From: G020350405 sp964513655
GTDB lineage: Bacteria; Planctomycetota; Phycisphaerae; Sedimentisphaerales; Anaerobacaceae
NCBI GenBank assembly: GCA_964513655.1
Contig: CAZENQ010000011.1
Span: 1 to 57,874 of the forward strand
Length of the DNA stretch: 57,874 nucleotides
Reading direction: 5' to 3'
The position numbers were made by a program, and so were the translations under genes. Each line of letters begins with the position of its first letter. Positions within the stretch are counted from its first letter, which is position 1. Positions 48,801 to 57,529 of the stretch are shown piece after piece. The notes beneath the pieces were generated by a model. It saw only the letters and a program-made list of their open reading frames with translations. It ran no database searches and was not told the origin of the DNA.

Positions 48801-49829
48801 ATGAAACCTTATAAAAGTAATGGGAGAGAGAGAAGCAAGGCGTGGAAAGTAGTTGTAACAATAGTGATGGTTCTCTGTGGTGTGTCGTCGGCGTCGGCAG
48901 CGCCTGACTGGGACATCTACAGCGATACGGATATTTATGACGGCCAGTACAATCTGATTAACATTTACGACACGCCGCCGGACCACACGACGGTAAACAT
49001 GTATGGGGGTTCGGCGGATTTTATCGGGACATTCGACTTGAGCACATTGAACTTCTACAGTGGCAAGGCTGAAGTGGGGGCTTTTGACACAAGTATTATA
49101 AATATCTCTGGCGGCACGCTTTCTGGAGCAGAAGCGTTAGGGAATGCGTGTGTCAATCTTTCGGGGGTTGGCGAACTGGCTCGTCTGACTGCCAGAGATG
49201 CTGGTACGGTTAATGTGACGGGCGGGAGTATTACTGACCACTTAAGCGCTTATAACTCAGGCGAGATTAACCTTTATGGGGGTACATTATCAGGTTATAT
49301 TTATATGGGTGCGGTTGATTCGTCTGCTATTAATATCTTTGGCCATGACCTTTACAAAACTAACTCAGGAGGTAGTTATGGCTTTGGTGAGGTTTATGGC
49401 TATCTGAGTGATGAGACGTACGTACGTGTGGACTTAGCTAACTCGGAGGCTTACGGACGCATCAACTTAATTCACATGCTCGAAGTTGAGATTGATATTC
49501 GCCCGAAGACCATCAATCTTTCAAGCAAGGGTAAGTGGATTAGCTGCAGAATTTGGCTGCCGGAAGATTACAATGTTGCTGACGTTAATTCTGCAAGCGT
49601 TCTTCTTGAGGATGAGATTCCGGCCGAGTGGATATGGTTTAACGAAGAGCAAAACGTTGTAATGGCGAAGTTTGCTCGCTCGCAGCTTCACGAGATTCTG
49701 GAGCCGGGCGACGTCGAGCTTACCGTCACGGCTTGCCTTATGGACGGAACCTATTTTGTTGGTACGGACACTATAAAGGTCATAGATAAGGGCAGGACAA
49801 AGCCGCTGCGCAGAAAACGCAGGCCATAA
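48801..49829 (+). CDS. Exported right-handed beta-helix-like protein of unknown role
   Basis: 342 residues with a signal peptide (VVVTIVMVLCGVSSASA). Residues about 45-200 are short repeats ending in 'INIYG', 'VNMYGG', 'INISGGTLSG', 'VNVTGGSI' and 'INLYGGTLSG', typical of a beta-helix of about eight turns. The C-terminal 130 residues (EVEIDIRPKTINLSSKGKWI..., AFLLED-like VLLEDEIPAEWIWF, LTVTACLMDGTYFVGTDTIKV) form a domain shared by many Phycisphaerae exported proteins. The end RTKPLRRKRRP is strongly basic. No catalytic residues are recognised; a surface adhesin or glycan-binding role is plausible. Confidence 0.65.
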   Translation: MKPYKSNGRERSKAWKVVVTIVMVLCGVSSASAAPDWDIYSDTDIYDGQYNLINIYDTPPDHTTVNMYGGSADFIGTFDLSTLNFYSGKAEVGAFDTSIINISGGTLSGAEALGNACVNLSGVGELARLTARDAGTVNVTGGSITDHLSAYNSGEINLYGGTLSGYIYMGAVDSSAINIFGHDLYKTNSGGSYGFGEVYGYLSDETYVRVDLANSEAYGRINLIHMLEVEIDIRPKTINLSSKGKWISCRIWLPEDYNVADVNSASVLLEDEIPAEWIWFNEEQNVVMAKFARSQLHEILEPGDVELTVTACLMDGTYFVGTDTIKVIDKGRTKPLRRKRRP

Positions 49830-49852
49830 ATAAAGACCACGTTGCAGCAAGC

Positions 49853-49892
49853 AGGCACAAGTGCCGATTTAATCAGGACTTGTGTCTTTTTT
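49853..49892 (+). terminator. Intrinsic terminator after the beta-helix gene
   Basis: AGGCACAAGT (49853-49862) pairs with ACTTGTGTCT (49878-49887) over 10 bp with one G-U, followed by a run of Ts to 49892. Confidence 0.75.
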
Positions 49893-49927
49893 CTCTCTCA
49901 CTTCAAACTCCCACCCCAAAGAAAGCC

Positions 49928-49956
49928 TTGACCTAAATAGCCGATTCTGCTACATT
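49928..49956 (+). promoter_or_regulatory. purD promoter
   Basis: TTGACC (49928-49933), 17 nt, TACATT (49951-49956), 66 nt before the ATG. Same TTGACx-17-TACATT architecture as the ferredoxin promoter at 33582. Confidence 0.65.
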
Positions 49957-50022
49957 ATCAATTCCTCAATACGGGCTACTGGCTAAATACCGATGACTAA
50001 ACAATAATTCGAGGTTGCGTAA

Positions 50023-51303
50023 ATGGATGTACTTTTAATCGGCAGTGGCGGACGCGAGCACGCCATCGCATGGAAGCTGGCCCAGTCGAAAGATTTGGGC
50101 AGGCTCTACACCGCCCCCGGCAATCCCGGCACCGCCAAATGCGGAAGAAATGTCGATATCGGCGTCAATGACAAAGACAAGCTCCTCGACTTCGCAAAGC
50201 AAAAGAGCATAGGCCTCGTCGTGGTCGGCCCCGAGGACCCGCTTGCCGCGGGCATTGTCGATGCGTTCGAGGCGGCCGGGATAAAGGCCTTCGGCCCCAC
50301 CGCCGCCGCCGCGCAGCTCGAAGCGGATAAGGCCTTTGCGAAACATCTGATGCACGCCAGCTCCATCTCCACCGCCGAAGCCAGGGTCTTCGATAGGTTC
50401 AGCGACGCCAAGACATATATAGCAACCAGAGATGAAGCCGTCGTCATAAAGGCCGCCGGACTCGCCAAGGGCAAAGGTGTCTTCGTCTGCGATGACCCCT
50501 CTGACGGAATCCTCGCCGCTGAAAAAGTAATGTGTGACGGCATATTCGGCGACGCCGGTGACAAGCTCATCGTCGAGGACAAGCTCCTCGGCGAAGAGGC
50601 CTCGATACTGGCCTTCGTCGATGGCAGGAACATCTACGTTATGGAGTCCTCGCAGGACCACAAGCCCATCGGCGATGGTGACACCGGCCCCAATACCGGC
50701 GGCATGGGGGCCTACAGCCCCGCACCTGTCGTAACCGAGCAACTGATGAATCAGATTGTCCGAGAGATTCTCGTGCCCGCAGTCGATGGTATGAATCGCA
50801 ACGGCACGCCGTATAAAGGCGTACTCTATGCTGGCGTTATGATGACCGCCGGCGGGCCGAGAGTCCTCGAATTTAACGTCCGCTTCGGCGACCCTGAGAC
50901 ACAGCCGATTTTGATGCGCCTCAAAAGTGATTTACTGCAAGTTATGCTCGCAGTATGCGACGGCAACCTGGACCGGGTCTCCCTCGAGTGGGACCCAAGA
51001 CCGACGGTATGTGTGGTGATGGCATCAGGCGGCTATCCCGGCAGTTACGAAAAGGGCAAAAAAATAACCGGCCTGGATGATGCCGCCCAGCTCGATGATG
51101 TCGTGGTATTCCACGCCGGAACCGCCGAAAAAGACGGCGACATCGTCACCGCCGGCGGAAGGGTCCTCGGCGTTACCGCATTAGGACAAAATGTCGCCGA
51201 TGCAAAGCAAAGAGCATACCAGGCCGTCGATAAAATAAAGTTCGACGGCGCTTATTGCCGCCGCGATATTGCCGATAAAGCTATAAAAGGAACGAATACT
51301 TAA
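50023..51303 (+). CDS. purD: Phosphoribosylamine-glycine ligase
   Basis: 426 residues, the usual length. It is an ATP-grasp enzyme: MDVLLIGSGGREHAIAWKLAQS at the N-terminus, then LVVVGPEDPLAAGIVDAFEAAGI. The ATP-binding lid is VVIKAAGLAKGKGVFVC, QDHKPIGDGDTGPNTGGMGAYSPAP follows, and GVLYAGVMMTAGGPRVLEFNVRFGDPETQ carries the metal ligands. It makes GAR in purine synthesis. A GAGG ribosome site and a clear promoter precede it. It is probably followed in the same transcript by the AsmA-like gene 66 bp further on. Confidence 0.96.
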   Translation: MDVLLIGSGGREHAIAWKLAQSKDLGRLYTAPGNPGTAKCGRNVDIGVNDKDKLLDFAKQKSIGLVVVGPEDPLAAGIVDAFEAAGIKAFGPTAAAAQLEADKAFAKHLMHASSISTAEARVFDRFSDAKTYIATRDEAVVIKAAGLAKGKGVFVCDDPSDGILAAEKVMCDGIFGDAGDKLIVEDKLLGEEASILAFVDGRNIYVMESSQDHKPIGDGDTGPNTGGMGAYSPAPVVTEQLMNQIVREILVPAVDGMNRNGTPYKGVLYAGVMMTAGGPRVLEFNVRFGDPETQPILMRLKSDLLQVMLAVCDGNLDRVSLEWDPRPTVCVVMASGGYPGSYEKGKKITGLDDAAQLDDVVVFHAGTAEKDGDIVTAGGRVLGVTALGQNVADAKQRAYQAVDKIKFDGAYCRRDIADKAIKGTNT

Positions 51304-51369
51304 CCGAAGGACATAACGCTATATAGCGGATTGCATACACTTTATAGTACCGACCAACGCGAGAAATAT

Positions 51370-54300
51370 ATGTCGCTAAATTTACGCCAACTCGTCAGAG
51401 GCGCACATGCCAGAAAAATCACCCGCTGGCTCATCAGGGCCCTGTTTATAGTTGTCGTTTTATGGACTATCGGCGTCCTGACCGGGCGCGCGCTGCTCCA
51501 CGTTACGATGGGGCAGATTATCAAGCTGACTAATTCAAAAGTCGCCTTCGAGTCAATTGACTACAATTTTGACGGCTCAGTTTCGCTGGAAAAACTTGTA
51601 ATCAGTCCCTACCAAAAACTAAGCGACGACGACGCGATACTTAAGGCCCGAGCAGTATATGCCCGGTTCGGTGTCGGCAGTTTACTTTTGCTGCGCCCGA
51701 GACTCAAGGAAATCAGCCTCAAGGACTTTACCTTCAACGCCCAGCATGATATCGACACAGACCGCTGGAACTTCGCAGCCCTGAAAACCAGGCCGCCAAA
51801 AGGCCGCCCCGGAAAAATACCGCGCATCCACCTCGAAAACGGTACGCTCAAGTACAGTGAGGTCTCGAACGGGCAGATTAGAAGGACCGCTACCCTGCCT
51901 GTCAATGCCAGCTTCGGTTTCGATGAGAAAACATCGCGAGGCTACAGCTTTGCCGTGACCGCCTCTCAAAGGCCCCAACTCGACAAAAACACCTTGACCG
52001 GATTTGTCAGGCCGGGCCAGATTGTACTTACAGGCCGAATCCCGCCCATAGATATGTCCGCTTTTGGAAGGACCTGGCAAGTTAATGCGCTCGATGCAGA
52101 GTTTAATTATGACCGCCGCTGGAATTACTTACTGAAGCTGAACGTAATAGATTTGCGAAGCGCGTTCACACGCACCACGGATACGACCGCCTTTGAGGCG
52201 CTGTCGCCTCTGAAAAGCTCCGGCCAATTTGCCGCCCTGCTAAGATTTTTCGACATATACCGCCCCGCAGGAAAAGTGAACATCAACATGGTGGCATCCG
52301 GCAACCTGGGAAAACTGGGTGAAAGTGTATTGAGCGGCAAAGTTTACTGTCAGGACGTCTCGATTTGCCACCGCAGGTTCCCTTATACTGTGGAACACAT
52401 GACCGGCCGAGTGGATTTTACCGAAAAAAGTGTGGTCCTGAATAATCTCTGCGGCTACCACGATGACGTCGAGCTTTTCTTCAACGGTTTCTCCAGGGAA
52501 TTCGGCCCGAACCGCAAATACGATGTCCGAATAACAAGTGACAATATGGCCCTGGAAAACGACTTGTATCAGGCGCTAAAGCCAAGGCAGAAGAAGTTTT
52601 GGTCCAGCTTTTCTCCGAACGGCCTGGCCGCGATAGACTACCGCCTCAGCCACTATCCGCCCGAGGATAAAGACAGGAACCTGACTGTCCGGCTGCTTGA
52701 CGCCAACGCTGCGTACAGCAGTTTTCCATATCCCCTGAAAAATCTTACGGGGGCCCTGTTGTTCAGTTACGATACCGTCACCGCTTCAGAGCTCGTCTCA
52801 GAGGCAAACGACACCAAAATTACCATCAACGGCCAGGCGACGGCCTGCCGGACCGACCGGCCGATTTGTGATATCTCTGTCAAGGCCGAGAACGTCCCGC
52901 TGGATTCAACGCTCGCCGCCGCATTACCGCCCGGCCAAAAAGACTTCTACGACGAACTCCAAATGGCCGGCTCGGCCGATGCCGACATCAAGGTTTTTAC
53001 ACCAGAGCAGGATTTGAGCCCGACGACTTTTGTCGCCGACGTCTCTTTCAGAGAAACATCTTTGACTGCTCCCATGCTCCGGTTCGCCGAACGCAAGGAA
53101 ACGCCTTCGGATTCGCCGAAAAAAGACCAACCGGTGCTGACGTTTTCTAATGCATCCGGAAAAGCAGTCTTCACCCCTGATTTGGTGAGCATCGAAGACT
53201 TTGCCGGCCAAAGCAAACTCGGTCTGGTTTCTATGACCGGCCAAATTTGCACGGGCGACCAGAACCAGCCGCCAGAGTATGACTTGCTGCTGCATACCAG
53301 CAAAGTACAGATAAACGATGATTTGATAGATATGCTGCCGGCGCCAATGACAAAAATTGTCTCCGAGCTCCGACCCGAGGGAAAAGTCAATCTCAAAATC
53401 GAACTAAGCAGGGCCGGGATGGACGATCGGCCCGATTATAAAATAACCGTGGACTGCCTTAGCAACAGTATTAACTCCAGCAAGTTCCTGTATCCGATAA
53501 CAGACGTCACCGGCTGTCTGACCATAACAAAAGACGGTATCGCTTTGGAGGACATTGTTGCAACACCTCCCAATAATGTCCACGTAATATCGGACACATC
53601 CGCCGTAAAAATAGACGGTCAAATCATGCTCGCCGACAACGGCTACGACTCCACCAACCCCGAACTGTCGAACTGTAATGTTGCCCTTGCGGCAGAGAGC
53701 CTGAAGGTCAAGGGCGCAACGTTGTCCAACCTCAGGACCGCAATCTGTTACGACCCTAACAGGCAGAACTGGCTTGCAAAAAACATGGTCGCCGATTGCT
53801 ATGGCGGCAGATTGGCGGGAAAATTAGAACTCAGACACCCCACACAGGCCGGCTCCGAGTATCTGCTGCAGACGGGCTTCGACAACGTTGACCTGAAACA
53901 ATTTCTTGCCGACATCAGGCAAAAAGAAGCTCCTGACCCCAACACCACCGGGAAAATGCGCGGCTCCTTGAATGTGGCATGGCAGACAGGCCGGTCTTTG
54001 CCGCGTATCGGCCGATGCTGCCTCGAAATAACCGATATGAAAGTCGGTAAACTCTCTCCGCTGGCGAAGCTGTTGTTTGTACTGAAACTCACAGGACCGA
54101 CAGACTTCGCCTTCGAGAAGATGCTTGTGGATGCTTATATCAACAACAACAAAGTATTTATCAAGTCGTTCGATTTGTCCGGAGACGCCATCGCCTTTTG
54201 CGGCTCGGGCTCCTTGGATATGAAAAGCTGGGATATCGACTTGACCCTCACCGCCCGCGGGCGACGACTTGCTACCGCCGAGCCCTCAGTCCTGCAATCT

Positions 54301-54441
54301 CTGCCTGATGCCCTCGGCGGCGGCGTGGTGCGAATGGAGGTCACAGGAAATGTTTACGACCCGCAGGTAGAAACCAGAACATTACCTATGATAGCTGATT
54401 CTCTGCGTATTCTCGGCTCAAAACCAACACCACAAAAATAA
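51370..54441 (+). CDS. Large AsmA/YhdP-like membrane-anchored protein
   Basis: 1023 residues from ATG 51370. One N-terminal transmembrane helix (WLIRALFIVVVLWTIGVLTG) is followed by about 950 residues of alternating beta-strands. 'FNYDRRWNYLLKLNVIDL', 'DNMALENDLYQAL' and 'GQITLTG' or 'GKLELR' type strands recur, and 'LKVKGATLSNLRTAICYD' and 'GSLNVAWQTGRSLPRIG' belong to an AsmA-like C-terminus. This is the repeating-beta-groove fold proposed to carry phospholipid between membranes (AsmA/YhdP/TamB group). The organism should therefore have an outer membrane to supply. No strong ribosome site is seen; only a weak GAGA. It follows purD and precedes a Tat-exported protein. Confidence 0.7.
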   Translation: MSLNLRQLVRGAHARKITRWLIRALFIVVVLWTIGVLTGRALLHVTMGQIIKLTNSKVAFESIDYNFDGSVSLEKLVISPYQKLSDDDAILKARAVYARFGVGSLLLLRPRLKEISLKDFTFNAQHDIDTDRWNFAALKTRPPKGRPGKIPRIHLENGTLKYSEVSNGQIRRTATLPVNASFGFDEKTSRGYSFAVTASQRPQLDKNTLTGFVRPGQIVLTGRIPPIDMSAFGRTWQVNALDAEFNYDRRWNYLLKLNVIDLRSAFTRTTDTTAFEALSPLKSSGQFAALLRFFDIYRPAGKVNINMVASGNLGKLGESVLSGKVYCQDVSICHRRFPYTVEHMTGRVDFTEKSVVLNNLCGYHDDVELFFNGFSREFGPNRKYDVRITSDNMALENDLYQALKPRQKKFWSSFSPNGLAAIDYRLSHYPPEDKDRNLTVRLLDANAAYSSFPYPLKNLTGALLFSYDTVTASELVSEANDTKITINGQATACRTDRPICDISVKAENVPLDSTLAAALPPGQKDFYDELQMAGSADADIKVFTPEQDLSPTTFVADVSFRETSLTAPMLRFAERKETPSDSPKKDQPVLTFSNASGKAVFTPDLVSIEDFAGQSKLGLVSMTGQICTGDQNQPPEYDLLLHTSKVQINDDLIDMLPAPMTKIVSELRPEGKVNLKIELSRAGMDDRPDYKITVDCLSNSINSSKFLYPITDVTGCLTITKDGIALEDIVATPPNNVHVISDTSAVKIDGQIMLADNGYDSTNPELSNCNVALAAESLKVKGATLSNLRTAICYDPNRQNWLAKNMVADCYGGRLAGKLELRHPTQAGSEYLLQTGFDNVDLKQFLADIRQKEAPDPNTTGKMRGSLNVAWQTGRSLPRIGRCCLEITDMKVGKLSPLAKLLFVLKLTGPTDFAFEKMLVDAYINNNKVFIKSFDLSGDAIAFCGSGSLDMKSWDIDLTLTARGRRLATAEPSVLQSLPDALGGGVVRMEVTGNVYDPQVETRTLPMIADSLRILGSKPTPQK

Positions 54442-54486
54442 CAAAGTACGTTCTCTTGCAAAACATTCTTTCAAGGACCCGGCTCT

Positions 54487-55470
54487 GTGAAACCGCAAAG
54501 CAGAAGACAGTTCCTAAAACATAGCGCCGCAGCCGCCGTCTTTGCGGCAAAGTTTATTCCATCTGCCGCTTCGGCTCAACCTCATCCCAAAAAAAGCAGC
54601 GGTGTAAAGGTCCGCGCTCTTCTTATTCACATCACACACTATGACCCCAACTGGAACGCCAACAAAGACACAGAAGAACCGTTTTCTGTCGAAGTCGCCC
54701 TGAAGGTCCTCGAGAAAATGGCCGCTTGCAGCTTCAACACCCTCGTCGTCGATATCGAAGACGGCGTCGTGTACAACTCACACCCCGAGCTGAAAAGGCA
54801 CTATTCTGTCCCTATGAAGGACTTACAGCTTTTGGCAGACGCCGCAAGAGAAAAGAACATCGACTTCGTTCCAAAATGCAATTTCTCAAAAAGCGGCAGA
54901 AACCATCACGATATGTGGATGCGCCCCCACTGGGACGGCATTCACTGGCTAAAAAATATGGATGAGTATTGGCAGGTCGCAGCCGACGTCATCGATGAGC
55001 TCGTCTCCGTCTGTAAGCCGCAAAAGTATTTTCACATCGGAATGGACGAGGACCACTACCGCTCCGTCTCGCAGTACGTCGAGACAATCAAAATACTCCA
55101 CGCCAAAGTCGGTAAACACAACCTAAAAACAGTTATGTGGAACGACACCTGCTACGAAAACCGCAACGTCGGCGCACAGGTCTACGCAGACAAATGCCGT
55201 GCTGCCGAGCCGCACCTCCCAAAGGATATGGCCCACATATTATGGGATTACGACCTCGTCCACACTGGAATAGTAAAGCGCCTGACCGATATGGGCTTTG
55301 AGGTCTGGGTTGCCCCCGGCCGAAATAAAAATCAAATCGCTCAATGGAAAAAAATCCTGCTAACCGAAGGCGGAACCGGCCTGCTTATGACCAACTGGAT
55401 TAAATGCAGCAAAAAAAAACAACCTAAACTCCTTTCCCTGCTCGATAACCTCGCCCCCGCATACGAATAA
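54487..55470 (+). CDS. Tat-exported TIM-barrel protein, GH20-like
   Basis: 327 residues from GTG 54487, with AAGGA upstream. The N-terminus MKPQSRRQFLKHSAAAAVFA is a twin-arginine signal (SRRQFLK). The mature domain has TIM-barrel strands ALLIHITHYDP, FNTLVVDIEDG and IDFVPKCNFS, then KYFHIGMDEDHYRS. The Asp187-Glu188 pair in HIGMDED corresponds to the catalytic DE of the GH20 hexosaminidases, though the rest of that family's signature is weak. It may be a hexosaminidase or a more remote barrel. Last gene of the plus-strand run. Confidence 0.65.
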   Translation: MKPQSRRQFLKHSAAAAVFAAKFIPSAASAQPHPKKSSGVKVRALLIHITHYDPNWNANKDTEEPFSVEVALKVLEKMAACSFNTLVVDIEDGVVYNSHPELKRHYSVPMKDLQLLADAAREKNIDFVPKCNFSKSGRNHHDMWMRPHWDGIHWLKNMDEYWQVAADVIDELVSVCKPQKYFHIGMDEDHYRSVSQYVETIKILHAKVGKHNLKTVMWNDTCYENRNVGAQVYADKCRAAEPHLPKDMAHILWDYDLVHTGIVKRLTDMGFEVWVAPGRNKNQIAQWKKILLTEGGTGLLMTNWIKCSKKKQPKLLSLLDNLAPAYE

Positions 55471-55513
55471 ATCAGCCAGCAGCACCCCTGAAAAATTAGA
55501 CACACTTAACCAA

Positions 55514-56668
55514 TCAAATCTTGATAAACGTCCTCTTGCGATACATCCAGTACAGTATCAGCCAAACCGCCGCAAGCGCCGCAACCTCCCGCACAAAGCC
55601 ATACCAGTTACCACACCAACTCTCGAGCCCCCCAACGAATACATCCCCAACCAGCTTAAAGTTGAAAACATGGACCGCCATATAAACCGCTATCGCGTTC
55701 ATCCCTATCACAACGAAGAAGAACGCCCACTTCTTAAACCCCCACACATCTATTACTAAATAAAATATCGCCAGCAGCAGAAAGCTCCACCCCGCCGCGT
55801 AAAGTACCATCGAGCTCGTCCAGATATGCTTGATAATCGGAAATAGCAGCCCCCACAACTCCCCGACAACAAGACAGCCTACCCCCGCAGCCAAAAGACC
55901 TAAGACCTTGACCGCGTCTCTTCGTTTCGAACGCAGCAGATGCCCACCCATCGCGCCTAACATCACCGTGCCCCCGAATCCCAAACTGCTCAATACCCAG
56001 GTGTAGGTATATCCATCGCTGAACCGCCCCAGTACTATGTTATCGATATAAATCGCCAGGTTCCCCTCCTCTGTCACCATCCCCGCACCATGACCGGGCA
56101 CCGGCACTATCGTCATCAGCACCCAAAAACCTAACAGAAGCACCGCCGTCGCCACCATCTGCCAGCTAATATTCAAATACAGTATGAACACCGACGCAAT
56201 CAAGTATCCCGCCGCTATCGACTGTAAGGTATTGCTGTAAAGCTGCAGCGTCTCCATATTATATTCAAGCAAATTGCCCTGCGCTATCATCCCAAGAACC
56301 CATAAAATCAGTACACGCTTGATAATGTGCCGCCAGAGTTCGGCCTTGCTCTGCCCGCGCTCGAGCCGGCTGTTGAACGAAAAAGGCATCACCACCCCAA
56401 CAACAAACAAAAATAGCGGCATTACCAAGTCCCACGCCCGAAATCCCACCCACCGAACGTGGTCGAACTGTATAAGCAGGTTGTTCAAAAACTCATTCTC
56501 CGTCGCCTTCGCCAGCGCAAATACCAATGGAGCGTCCCCATTGATAATCCACAACATATCGAACCCCCGAAGTGCATCCACCGACATCAACCGACGACTA
56601 CTTCCCCCGCCACCGCTGCTGTTCTCGTCCATCCCTAAAATCTCCTTCTCAATATCGAATCCATTCAA
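55514..56668 (-). CDS. HGSNAT/DUF5009-like membrane acyltransferase, second copy
   Basis: 384 residues (372 from the second Met). A short Gly/Ser-rich start (SSGGGGSSRR) precedes RLMSVDALRGFDMLWIINGDAPLVFALA and about ten helices. FRAWDLVMPLFLFVVGVVMPFSFN and LWGLLFPIIKHIWTSSMVLYAAGWSFLLLAIFYLVIDVWGFKKWAFFFVVIGMNAI are shared almost word for word with the protein at 17559. It belongs to the same family, which acetylates amino sugars across the membrane, but the substrate is unknown. The two copies are 37 kb apart and clearly diverged. Confidence 0.8.
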   Translation of the reverse strand: MNGFDIEKEILGMDENSSGGGGSSRRLMSVDALRGFDMLWIINGDAPLVFALAKATENEFLNNLLIQFDHVRWVGFRAWDLVMPLFLFVVGVVMPFSFNSRLERGQSKAELWRHIIKRVLILWVLGMIAQGNLLEYNMETLQLYSNTLQSIAAGYLIASVFILYLNISWQMVATAVLLLGFWVLMTIVPVPGHGAGMVTEEGNLAIYIDNIVLGRFSDGYTYTWVLSSLGFGGTVMLGAMGGHLLRSKRRDAVKVLGLLAAGVGCLVVGELWGLLFPIIKHIWTSSMVLYAAGWSFLLLAIFYLVIDVWGFKKWAFFFVVIGMNAIAVYMAVHVFNFKLVGDVFVGGLESWCGNWYGFVREVAALAAVWLILYWMYRKRTFIKI

Positions 56669-56740
56669 CCAGCCATCTCACCACCAAAATCCGCCGCTAA
56701 TCTTACCCGGCAGACAGTAATTCGTAAATAATAAAGTTAG

Positions 56741-57529
56741 TCACGCGCCTTCTTTTTTTAATTTATCGTAGCACTCCTTGCACACGATAATTCGCTTTTT
56801 TATCACCCACGGCGATTCCGTCTTCGGTATCACCCTCTCACAAAACGCGCATCTCTCTGCTCTGCTGCCCTTTTTGTTCTGTCCCTCCACACCCGTATCT
56901 ACGACCGCCAATGACTCGGCCCGCCCGAACATCGCCCCAAGCGCATCACTAAAGCTCGTCGCGTACACAACACAAATCGAAAATGTCAATGCCCAGTAAA
57001 GCTCAAACGCAAACCGGCACACTGCAAATATCCCCAATATAATTACAAAACCGAATACCACTTCACCCGGCCGGGCATTCTCATCCGATATGCTGCTTGT
57101 ATCAATCTCACCAGTGCGAAGTAAGAATAACAGAAGTATCCCATTGATAATATTCCACAATGGAAACAACATCAGGATACACGGAGCATCGTTCCAGTTA
57201 CTCAGAATGTGTATACTCGCAAGTATTCCACCTGCCGCGTTCGCCAGCACTGCGAAGAATAACATCACAAACTTCTCAGCCTCCGTCTTCCTCCGCTCCG
57301 TAAAAACGTGATACAAACTCAGCACAATACCCACCGAACAAATCAGTACCCCAACCGGCAGCCAGAACTTGCCCCGCAACTCCGCCTCCCTCCAAAACTT
57401 ATATAGCGAGCTCCGCAGCAAACCTGTCGAAAAAAATAAAAGCAGAAACGCCACGCTCGTCATAAAAAGCGTCAGCTCATCATACTTCGGAATAAACCAG
57501 CGACTTTTCTTCCGCCGCCAAATGCCCAT
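56741..57529 (-). CDS. Membrane protein with C-terminal zinc ribbon
   Basis: 262 residues with about five or six transmembrane helices at 20-185 (LTLFMTSVAFLLLFFSTGLL, VGVLICSVGIVLSLYHVF, FVMLFFAVLANAAGGILASIHIL, ILMLFPLWNIINGILLLFLL, VVFGFVIILGIFAVCRFAFELYWAL). A cytoplasmic tail has CAFCERVIPKTESPW...VCKECYDKL, a CxxC...CxxC zinc ribbon. No family is recognised. The same kind of tail occurs on unrelated planctomycete membrane proteins, so it is likely a small interaction domain. Confidence 0.6.
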   Translation of the reverse strand: MGIWRRKKSRWFIPKYDELTLFMTSVAFLLLFFSTGLLRSSLYKFWREAELRGKFWLPVGVLICSVGIVLSLYHVFTERRKTEAEKFVMLFFAVLANAAGGILASIHILSNWNDAPCILMLFPLWNIINGILLLFLLRTGEIDTSSISDENARPGEVVFGFVIILGIFAVCRFAFELYWALTFSICVVYATSFSDALGAMFGRAESLAVVDTGVEGQNKKGSRAERCAFCERVIPKTESPWVIKKRIIVCKECYDKLKKEGA

